A DNA stretch of 46,100 nt from Chitinophaga pinensis (GTDB lineage Bacteria > Bacteroidota > Bacteroidia > NS11-12g > UBA9320), in NCBI GenBank assembly GCA_945897885.1, contig CAMDGU010000020.1, forward strand, positions 1 through 46,100, in the 5' to 3' direction. A program made the position numbers and the translations under genes. Under the pieces are notes generated by a model, which was not told where the DNA came from, did no database searches, and saw only the letters and a program-made list of their open reading frames with translations. Of the stretch, positions 40,101 through 46,100 are shown piece by piece. Position 1 is the stretch's first letter. Each line of letters starts with the position of its first letter.

Positions 40101-42315
40101 TCCTTGGGGCGTGGCCAGCAATTATATTGAAATGGGAAATTTATATAATGAGCAATCACGCTATACTGCAGCTGTAGCTTATTATATGAGGGCCGACAGT
40201 ATTTATAAAGTTTTAAATAGCGAATATTTCAGAGGTACTCCACTAAACAATGCTGGAACTATTTTTTACCATCAAGGCAATTACGATAGTTCATTAAGTT
40301 ACTTTTTCCCAGCTTTGGATATTTTAAAACGCTTGGACCCTGAAAGTGAATTCTTTAATTTGATTACTATAAATATTGGTGAAGTATATGTTTCAAAAAA
40401 AGAATATACCGAAGCAGAAAAATGGCTTACTCAAGGCCTTGAAAATTCGTTAAAAAGAGAAGACAAGCGTAATAAAGGCATGGCCTACCGAATGTTTGCC
40501 AAATACAATATTGGTCGCCAAAAGTATAAAGAAGCCGAGGTGCAAATTTTTAAAGCTTTGGAAATAGAAGGTGACTCAGGCGAAATAGAAATAACAACTG
40601 ATATTTATAACCTGATAGGCCGAACCAAATATGAATTGAAAGAATATAAGGAAGCTATAAGATGGTTTGACAAAACAATAAAAAAATCGGAACCCATCAG
40701 ATTTTTAAAGTATTTGTATTCTGCCTATTATTACAGTGCACTTAGTTATAATAATCTTGGGCAAAAGGATACGGCATTAAGACGTATAAAACGAGCCATC
40801 GCTGTAATGGAACAAATAAGCAGTCAGATAACGGGAGGTGCCGAGGCTCAAAAAATGTTCACTTCTGGCGATTTGCAACAAAAAATGTATGAAACTGCAG
40901 TTGAATGGTTATTGGCACAAGGCAAAATAGAAGAAGCCATTACCTACCTTGAACGGGGAAATAATGAAGCTTTAAATGCCAAATTCAAACAACTAAAAGG
41001 CGGCGATACGGGTGCATCTGGCGAGACCAAAAAGGCATTGGCTGAGGCCGAAGAAAAGCAAAAAGCTTTAGAAAAAATCAATGCCGAAATTATTAAGGAA
41101 AAATCAAAACCCGCCGAGCTTCAAAAAACTGAATTGATTAAGGAACTAGAAGCCATACAAAAAGTTGGTCAAAAGGAGTACAAAAATTTTGTTCAGGATT
41201 TGGTTAAAAACAATCCAAAAATTCAGGTTTACATAAGTAATAGTGTTAACCCTGATGATTTCAGAGCTGAGAAAAAGAACATTTCACCTGATATGGCCGT
41301 ATTGCTGTATTTGATGGCTGAAAAAAATCTTTATATTTTTTGTGCCACCAAAGATTCGGTTTTTGCCAAAGTTGTAAATATTGAGAGCAAGGTACTAAGC
41401 AAAAAAATTATGATGGTATACAATTTGGTCCGTAATCCCACTTTTTTGCCAACTACCCGCCGGGGTTCTAAAACAATTAATACCCCAAAAGTAGACAACC
41501 CTGAAAAGGTATTGAACGAAACCAGTAAGGAACTTTATGACTTGCTTATTGGCTCGGTAAAAAATGAAATAGGAGCCAAAACCCGATTAGCAATAATACC
41601 TAACGGCGATTTATACTACTTGCCCTTCCATGCTTTAATAGCTAAAGAGGAGAATAAAAAAGTAACCTATCTGATGGATGAGTTTACAGTATTTTACAGC
41701 AACCGACTTAAGTTCTTGGGTAGTTCTCAATCCATAGATTTAGCAAATTTTCATATAATAGCCGTGGGCAATGCCGATAAAAGTCTTCCTGCAGCTGAGG
41801 TGGAAGTTAATGATATTAAAACCCTATTCCCGAGTTCAATGGTACTTAGAGGAAATGAAGCCACCAAGGAACAATTGATAGCACAATCTGGCAACTTCAA
41901 TGTAATGCACCTTGCCACGCACGGTATCTTGGATTATAACAATTTTGATAGTTCGTATCTTGTAATGGCTAACAATGGCCGATTTACCCTTAATGATATT
42001 GGCGAACTAAATAAAATTGATGAATATACTTTGGTTGCATTATCTGCCTGCGAAACTGCTGTAAAAAATGATTTGGTTGAAGGCTGGCCTCAAACCACCG
42101 CTTCAGCATTTTTAACAGCAGGTGTTGAAACTGTAATAGCTTCACTTTGGCAAGTAGATGACAAAGCCACCAGTTTGCTGATGAAAAAGTTTTATGAAAA
42201 CATTTCAACCATGAACAAAGTGGAAGCATTGCATAAAGCTCAAGTTGATTTGAGCAAAATGCAAGGGTTTAACCATCCTTATTATTGGGCTCCGTTTGCC
42301 TATTACGGAAAATAG
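37194..42315 (+). pseudogene. Broken gene for a secreted TPR-CHAT protein
   Basis: One long gene can be traced from 37194 to 42315. The ATG at 37194 starts a signal peptide (ISKSCLIALFWALWPSDSHA). The reading frame then has an in-frame TAG at 37578 and TAA at 37701, while the same frame keeps coding-like sequence (RETRLENFTFDLPVFDKTKR after the TAG). A frameshift lies between about 37904 and 37925. A second lies near 38315 at a run of five T, where one base added would restore the frame. An in-frame TAA follows at 39064 inside a TPR. From 39067 to the end it is open. Five lesions in the first 1.9 kb indicate decay, or poor assembly, of the 5' part. Confidence 0.8.
39160..42315 (+). CDS. Intact TPR-CHAT protease portion of the broken gene
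   Basis: The 1051 open codons encode about a dozen TPR repeats (residues 1-560, such as FTKASSYYDKAFEIYKKLED and YTAAVAYYMRADSIYKVLNS), a coiled-coil (about 605-690) and a C-terminal CHAT domain (about 740-1051). CHAT is a caspase-like cysteine protease fold found with TPRs. The catalytic pair is present: His921 in HLATHG and Cys964 in LSACETA, with GVETVIASLWQVDD following. The chosen ATG is internal to a TPR and is only the first Met after the stop at 39064; without an upstream signal peptide a product from here would stay in the cytoplasm. Whether it is made at all is unknown. Confidence 0.7.
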   Translation: MSNVGQALYNLGEFDKAIAAHDSSVRHRSQADDQSGVAYSLGQIGSLYKENGEFTKASSYYDKAFEIYKKLEDKSNLAGMANKRGSLENKIMNYSNALKYYKEALNLYTELNDKTEMGNMYYNIASVFAKQNKFKPALSFLDTALIIQKETGDQGGQMYTLNYIGNLTEVKFKNNKKAMEIYQQSLQIAKSTGSPYNIAVCQNSIGNLYATMGMYSKSKPYLDSCQQIYIRIKDRLQQTYSLVNIGYHYSNIGNFKEAERKFNEALKLSEEIKNSSAIANALSALGGLGRVTGHFKQSVDYLTKSADLYAKADNPWGVASNYIEMGNLYNEQSRYTAAVAYYMRADSIYKVLNSEYFRGTPLNNAGTIFYHQGNYDSSLSYFFPALDILKRLDPESEFFNLITINIGEVYVSKKEYTEAEKWLTQGLENSLKREDKRNKGMAYRMFAKYNIGRQKYKEAEVQIFKALEIEGDSGEIEITTDIYNLIGRTKYELKEYKEAIRWFDKTIKKSEPIRFLKYLYSAYYYSALSYNNLGQKDTALRRIKRAIAVMEQISSQITGGAEAQKMFTSGDLQQKMYETAVEWLLAQGKIEEAITYLERGNNEALNAKFKQLKGGDTGASGETKKALAEAEEKQKALEKINAEIIKEKSKPAELQKTELIKELEAIQKVGQKEYKNFVQDLVKNNPKIQVYISNSVNPDDFRAEKKNISPDMAVLLYLMAEKNLYIFCATKDSVFAKVVNIESKVLSKKIMMVYNLVRNPTFLPTTRRGSKTINTPKVDNPEKVLNETSKELYDLLIGSVKNEIGAKTRLAIIPNGDLYYLPFHALIAKEENKKVTYLMDEFTVFYSNRLKFLGSSQSIDLANFHIIAVGNADKSLPAAEVEVNDIKTLFPSSMVLRGNEATKEQLIAQSGNFNVMHLATHGILDYNNFDSSYLVMANNGRFTLNDIGELNKIDEYTLVALSACETAVKNDLVEGWPQTTASAFLTAGVETVIASLWQVDDKATSLLMKKFYENISTMNKVEALHKAQVDLSKMQGFNHPYYWAPFAYYGK

Positions 42316-42348
42316 GAAACGAATTTTATGAAAGGCCATAAAACAAAG

Positions 42349-42396
42349 AAACCCTGCTTAAAATTTGTTTTTACACAAATCGTAAGCAGGGTTTTA
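42349..42396. terminator. Terminator between the CHAT gene and csp
   Basis: AAACCCTGCTTA (42349-42360) and TAAGCAGGGTTT (42383-42394) form a perfect 12-bp stem with a 22-nt loop. Short T-runs occur on both sides. It separates the two convergent genes. Confidence 0.8.
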
Positions 42397-42443
42397 AGCC
42401 ATCCATATTATTATATTCCCATAGGGTAGGGATAGAAATAATC

Positions 42444-42635
42444 TTAAGCTCTTTTTACGTTTACGGCTGAAGGACCTTTTTTTCCTACTTCTACATCATA
42501 AGTTACTTGGTCGTCTTGAGAAATTTGGTCAATTAAACCGGTTACGTGTACAAAAACCTCTTGGCCATTGTCATTGTTTTTGATAAAGCCATAGCCTTTT
42601 GACGCGTTAAAAAATTTTACTGTTCCTGTGTTCAT
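42444..42635 (-). CDS. Cold-shock domain protein
   Basis: The 63-residue protein is a single cold-shock domain that binds single-stranded nucleic acid and melts RNA structure. RNP1 KGYGFI (14-19) and RNP2 VFVHV (27-31) are both present, in the start MNTGTVKFFNASKGYGFIKN. The length is normal. About 140 bp of AT-rich sequence separate it from the next gene upstream, consistent with the long 5' leader typical of cold-shock genes, though no specific structure was identified. Its general role is RNA chaperone in the cytoplasm. Confidence 0.94.
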   Translation of the reverse strand: MNTGTVKFFNASKGYGFIKNNDNGQEVFVHVTGLIDQISQDDQVTYDVEVGKKGPSAVNVKRA

Positions 42636-42776
42636 TGGTTAAAAAATTAAGTGTATATAAATATTAAAGTTGCGAAATTACGGCTATTAATTTCCTTTAT
42701 CACACATGTTTTAAAAAATTATTGATAATTTGTCCTTAAAAAAGGCAAAATATAGTTTAATGATACCCATACAAAC

Positions 42777-43268
42777 TTACCTGTCAAAAATGTAAATTCC
42801 GTTAATTGAATAATCCGTTTTTCGAATGTAATATTTACCATTAAATTTTAATTCCTTTAACGGCATATCACAAACACAAGTATTTTGTCCATTCTGATTT
42901 TTAATAATTTCAAAATAATCTGCTATTAAAGTATCTCTCCGCATATTAGGTAAGTGCAAGTAAAATGTTTTTATGTTTTTAACGGCGGATAGATAAACAA
43001 TATCTGCAACTTTTGAAGATATAAAGGACATAGAATCTTTCTGTGAACCTTTCCAAATAGTTCCAGAGAAAAAGGTCTCAGCACCATTTATATTGTAAGA
43101 AAAAAGACTATCATAAATTTTGAATGAGTCACTACATAAAGTATTTAGAATACTTGTGTCTTTAAAAGAAAAATACAAAGGTTTCTGTAATGGCAAATCT
43201 GCTGTTTTGGGTTCATCCTTACAGCCAAAAATACATAAAGCAAGTAATAATACTGATAAATTTTTCAT
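42777..43268 (-). CDS. Small lipoprotein next to the C10 protease
   Basis: The 163-residue product starts with a lipoprotein signal (KNLSVLLLALCIFGC). The rest is a soluble domain of mixed charge with a Cys-x-Cys in NTCVCDMPLKELKFNGKYYI. I do not recognise the family. Its start is 6 bp below the stop of the C10 protease gene, so they are co-transcribed. In other C10 and staphopain loci the neighbour is often a specific inhibitor, so an inhibitor or accessory role is possible, but nothing in the sequence proves it. Confidence 0.75.
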   Translation of the reverse strand: MKNLSVLLLALCIFGCKDEPKTADLPLQKPLYFSFKDTSILNTLCSDSFKIYDSLFSYNINGAETFFSGTIWKGSQKDSMSFISSKVADIVYLSAVKNIKTFYLHLPNMRRDTLIADYFEIIKNQNGQNTCVCDMPLKELKFNGKYYIRKTDYSINGIYIFDR

Positions 43269-43274
43269 GGCTAT

Positions 43275-44606
43275 TTAAGGGTTAAGGTTATATACCATAT
43301 TATTACAATATTTATAATTTCTTCCATTTGGTATAGTCCAGTCCGTATACCTGTACCATCCATTATAATCATTATCATCTGGATCAGGGAGGAGGGTAGT
43401 TGAATCAACCTCATGCCAACCCCAATTCATATGAAACAATTCATAGGTAAACAACCCACAATTATTTTTTGAGGTAACTCCATCACAAACCCAAGCGTGG
43501 CCGTGTTCATAATTATATTTTGGTTTCCAAAATTGCCACCATTTTTTATTTGTTGATGTCTGCACCCTGCAACCATTCAGAACAACAGGCTTGTTATTCA
43601 AAATATTTGAAATAACGGTTGAAGAGTTGTAATTACCATTGTCGCTATTTGAATAATCATACCAAACAGTAAATATATTTTTATAATCGTTCCAACTTGC
43701 TCCTGATTTATCACAACCATAATCCATATTAACCTGATCTCCTACTTGCTTCAGAAACCCTGAAAGATAAGAATTTCCATGATTTAGTGGCATACTACTA
43801 TAGGTATAACCTCCCGTGCAACAACTCGTTTTATTAAAATAATGCAATACCTGCCCAACGGCTACAGCCACACATCCTGCCCACTTGTGTCCACAGACAC
43901 CGCCAGACGAACATGTCGATGTATTGTTATTATATGTACATCCTTGCCCCCATTCAGTTAACAATAATGGCCCCTTTACTTGAGTGTAAGAAGGGCATGG
44001 TGAAGAATAGCCAGTAATTCTTGGCAAACTTGGCTTCCCAACTAGATGGGGTAATAAATTATTTCTAGTTTGTTCTGTCTGCCAAGCATAGACACCTTCT
44101 GGTGTATTATCATGATCTCCAGATCGTAAAAAATTGATGCTTTCTACACTCGCATCAATCCACATTTCTAATCCACCTGGTATTGTATCTGGTGCAAAAC
44201 TTCCAATCGAAGCAAATGCCAATATTGGCTCACATCGGTAGTCAGCACTTAATATAAGCCAACCACCTCCCTCATAATTGAAGACCCACATACAAGGTAT
44301 CTCTTCTTCATCCTCAATTGGATAAACACTTTCAATTTCCCTTTCTTCTTCACCATGATAAGAAGTATCTGCTGCATCCATATGTTCAGCATAAATTTGG
44401 GCAACATCTAAGTCAACAAAAAAACTATCAGCCAAAGTAACATAAGCAACATTGTCAATTTTTTTATCACCTAGATTATTTCTGGCATTAATTTTTTCCT
44501 CTTTACACTGTGGAGTAAAAAGCACAATTAGAAGCAATAAAGTGGTAAAGCGAGAAAAACCTGCTAACCTCTTTATGGTTTGAAGTTTAATGTCTATAAT
44601 TTTCAT
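43275..44606 (-). CDS. C10-family (streptopain-like) cysteine protease precursor
   Basis: The 443-residue protein has an N-terminal hydrophobic segment (TTLLLLIVLFTPQC), a propeptide of the Spi type (about 50-190; WVFNYEGGGWLILSADYRCE) and a C10 papain-like domain. The catalytic Cys is C245 in AGCVAVAVGQVLHYF and the His is H370 in EHGHAWVCDG. The NWGW (394-397) motif in FHMNWGWHEVDS, which holds the third site, is also present. TEWGQGCTYN at 217-226 is the usual start of the mature enzyme. It has many extra Cys residues for the family, perhaps disulfide-linked. It could be a lipoprotein if the Cys at 34 is lipidated, but the lipobox is poor. Confidence 0.88.
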   Translation of the reverse strand: MKIIDIKLQTIKRLAGFSRFTTLLLLIVLFTPQCKEEKINARNNLGDKKIDNVAYVTLADSFFVDLDVAQIYAEHMDAADTSYHGEEEREIESVYPIEDEEEIPCMWVFNYEGGGWLILSADYRCEPILAFASIGSFAPDTIPGGLEMWIDASVESINFLRSGDHDNTPEGVYAWQTEQTRNNLLPHLVGKPSLPRITGYSSPCPSYTQVKGPLLLTEWGQGCTYNNNTSTCSSGGVCGHKWAGCVAVAVGQVLHYFNKTSCCTGGYTYSSMPLNHGNSYLSGFLKQVGDQVNMDYGCDKSGASWNDYKNIFTVWYDYSNSDNGNYNSSTVISNILNNKPVVLNGCRVQTSTNKKWWQFWKPKYNYEHGHAWVCDGVTSKNNCGLFTYELFHMNWGWHEVDSTTLLPDPDDNDYNGWYRYTDWTIPNGRNYKYCNNMVYNLNP

Positions 44607-44697
44607 AAGATTATTTTTCGTTAAAGTAGCGATTAAATACCTTAATGCAAATATTTAAAATTATTTTGGTTCATTTTGAAGAATTTTCTAAACAAAC

Positions 44698-44940
44698 CTA
44701 CGGTACAGGGTCGTGACCATGGCCACCCCATGGATTGCAACTTAAAATACGTTTGGCGGATAGCCTGCTGCCTTTAATTACACCATGTTTCAATAAGGCT
44801 TCTTTAGCATATTGTGAGCAAGTAGGAGTGTAGCGGCATGAGGATGGCAACCAAGGTGAAATGGCTTTTTGATAAAACCAAATGAGTGCCAAAAACGGAT
44901 AGGCCAAAAGCTTAAAAAAATCCTTTATCAATTTAGTCAT
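44698..44940 (-). CDS. yidD: Membrane protein insertion efficiency factor YidD
   Basis: The 80-residue protein matches YidD, which helps insert membrane proteins with YidC. It contains [32 protein letters not shown], and the end [16 protein letters not shown], all conserved. An amphipathic N-terminal helix is visible. It overlaps rnpA by four bases (ATGA), as in the common rpmH-rnpA-yidD cluster. The next gene in many species is yidC; here it is not adjacent. Confidence 0.95.
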   Translation of the reverse strand: MTKLIKDFFKLLAYPFLALIWFYQKAISPWLPSSCRYTPTCSQYAKEALLKHGVIKGSRLSAKRILSCNPWGGHGHDPVP

Positions 44941-45359
44941 TCTTTTGTTTCAATTTTTGGGAAATGATGAATTTTTGATTTACTAAACTCATTTAGCAAA
45001 TATTTAATTTTTGAATCTATTTGATCAAAATCGGGAAGCGTGGTAGTGTTATACATTAAACAGCATGCAAACTGACGACCCGGAATTTTGTTGATTACTT
45101 CGTAAAAAGCAGGCTTTTGCAACCTATAGCTTTCTCGCATTAGCCGCTTTATGCGATTGCGGTCATGGGCCTTCTTTATTTTTTTTGCCGGCACAGAGAA
45201 AAGAATTTGAGCCGGCACATTTTCAGTTAGTGAATGCTGTAAAAAAATAAAAGAGAGGGGAAACTTTGAAATCAGTTCACCCTCTCTTTTAAAGATTTTA
45301 TCAATCAGCTTTTGACTGGCTAACCGCTCATTTTTGGATAACGTGTATAACCCTGCCAT
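44937..45359 (-). CDS. rnpA: Ribonuclease P protein component
   Basis: RnpA is the protein subunit of RNase P, which trims the 5' ends of tRNA precursors together with the rnpB RNA. The 140-residue protein has the RNR motif in [18 protein letters not shown] and an N-terminal [17 protein letters not shown]. It is basic as expected. The gene is 20 bp below rpmH and overlaps yidD. No rnpB is seen in the window. Confidence 0.93.
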   Translation of the reverse strand: MAGLYTLSKNERLASQKLIDKIFKREGELISKFPLSFIFLQHSLTENVPAQILFSVPAKKIKKAHDRNRIKRLMRESYRLQKPAFYEVINKIPGRQFACCLMYNTTTLPDFDQIDSKIKYLLNEFSKSKIHHFPKIETKE

Positions 45360-45379
45360 CAGCCAATGGCTATTATTTA

Positions 45380-45541
45380 CTATTGAAATTTATGACGTCC
45401 TTCGTCAGAAACCGTAAGTTTGTGGCGTCCTTTGGCTCTGCGAGCAGCAATAATTTTGCGGCCGTTTTTTGTAGCCATACGCGATTTGAAACCGTGTTTG
45501 TTTCTTCTTTTTCTATTGGATGGTTGAAAGGTCCTCTTCAT
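45380..45541 (-). CDS. rpmH: Large ribosomal subunit protein L34
   Basis: The 53-residue protein begins [20 protein letters not shown] and continues [20 protein letters not shown], which is the unmistakable L34 signature. A bacterial L34 is usually 44-50 residues; the extra C-terminal SDEGRHKFQ is a modest extension seen in this phylum. The gene lies just upstream of rnpA, as in most bacteria. The only frames over this stretch on the opposite strand are shadows. Confidence 0.97.
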   Translation of the reverse strand: MKRTFQPSNRKRRNKHGFKSRMATKNGRKIIAARRAKGRHKLTVSDEGRHKFQ

Positions 45542-45659
45542 GTGATGTTATTTTTTAAAAGGAGTGCAAAATTATATTTTTTTACTTAAAAACCAAACCC
45601 ATTTTTATAAATAAATAATTAGCTATTTAATTGAAACCTAATTACAAAATATGGTCCTC

Positions 45660-46100
45660 TCACTGACTAGCTTTTGCAAAAAATAATTTTGCCTTCTCTG
45701 TCTCTCCTAATATCTGGTAAATTTTGGCCATATTAGAGTATACCAAAGAATTTCCTTGGTTTGATGCAATAGCTTTTTCGTAGTAAAACAATGCCTTGGT
45801 AAAATCTCCTTTATTATGGTAGCAGGCTCCTAAGTTGCCATAACCACCTCCTGAGTTGGGGTCTATTTTTATAACTTTTTCAAAATAAACCATTGCACTA
45901 TCATGAATCCCCTTTTCGAAGAAAATAACCCCTGAATTATTGAGGGCATCTTTATAATCAGGCAGCAAATTTAGAGCACCTCGATATGCTTTTAAGGCAT
46001 TATCCTTATCACCAAGATTATAATACGACACTCCTAAATTATAATATGCCTTTTCAAACAGTGGATATATTTTTAGGCTCTTTAGATTCTCGTCAACCGA
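45660..46100 (-). CDS. TPR protein, C-terminal part (runs off the window)
   Basis: At least three TPR repeats are visible, such as DNALKAYRGALNLLPDYKDA, SAMVYFEKVIKIDPNSGGGY and TKALFYYEKAIASNQGNSLV. The frame continues in phase through the right edge (KAYYNLGVSYYNLG), so the gene is incomplete and the GTG near 46031 is not the true start. It ends in KLFFAKASQ. Function beyond protein binding cannot be told. Confidence 0.82.
   Translation of the reverse strand, partial: SVDENLKSLKIYPLFEKAYYNLGVSYYNLGDKDNALKAYRGALNLLPDYKDALNNSGVIFFEKGIHDSAMVYFEKVIKIDPNSGGGYGNLGACYHNKGDFTKALFYYEKAIASNQGNSLVYSNMAKIYQILGETEKAKLFFAKASQ

Noticed and set aside
37194-42315. A Craspase-like or gasdermin-associated defence system
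   Set aside because: The CHAT protein has a secretion signal and no cas, gasdermin or other defence genes are next to it.
45383-45589. Plus-strand frame opposite rpmH
   Set aside because: It is the antisense shadow of the unmistakable L34 gene.

Overview
The window is a 46.1 kb piece of a low-GC Bacteroidota chromosome. The evidence is a SusC/SusD outer-membrane pair, an ExbB-ExbD-ExbD-TonB operon, a DUF4290 gene upstream of murA, three DUF1573 proteins, a MurA with Asp in place of the usual active-site Cys, and promoter boxes of the Bacteroidota TAnnTTTG type. Most of it is a conserved core; the accessory parts are the left end, the IS remnant near 29.4 kb, and the 37-44.6 kb stretch.

Left end (1-2.2 kb): a compact toxin-antitoxin cassette on the minus strand reading hipB, hipS, hipT. 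The HipA kinase is split into a small N-terminal-domain protein and a separate kinase with an Ser-Ile-Ser loop, which is the tripartite HipBST layout. Two features are unusual. A 53-bp unit is tandemly repeated about 3.5 times between hipB and hipS and carries small ORFs, one of which ends in an ATGA overlap with the hipS start. The whole cassette is also bracketed by two near-identical 44-bp repeats, each a 16-8-16 inverted repeat. A tRNA-Pro(GGG) gene with its own terminator follows.

2.6-12.5 kb: recR, convergent with a susC-susD-M2 dipeptidase block (probable oligopeptide uptake and cleavage), then DUF4290, murA and a TlpA-type thioredoxin. 12.5-18.8 kb: grpE-dnaJ, facing prc (tail-specific protease) and ftsH, so a protein quality-control cluster. 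18.9-25.1 kb: kbl, an atypical SDR, menA-menC (menaquinone), lpxK (lipid A) and a PLP deaminase/desulfhydrase-like protein.

25.1-30.5 kb: three DUF1573 secreted proteins, a crotonase, a RidA protein overlapping a seven-bladed WD40 protein, an IS3-type orfA remnant and radC. 30.6-36.5 kb: an operon reading exbB, exbD, exbD, tonB, a small membrane protein, a PstS-like lipoprotein and a TPR protein, which couples proton-motive force to outer-membrane transport; the SusC protein is a plausible client. rpsT follows on the far side.

37.2-44.6 kb: a long secreted TPR-CHAT protease gene broken near its 5' end by three in-frame stops and two frameshifts, although the last 1051 codons with the His/Cys pair are open. 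Next come a cold-shock protein, then a C10 (streptopain-like) protease with a small lipoprotein 6 bp downstream. The right end has yidD, rnpA and rpmH (rpmH is a short gene of 53 codons) and a partial TPR gene running off the edge. All functions are read from motifs and context only; no database search was possible.
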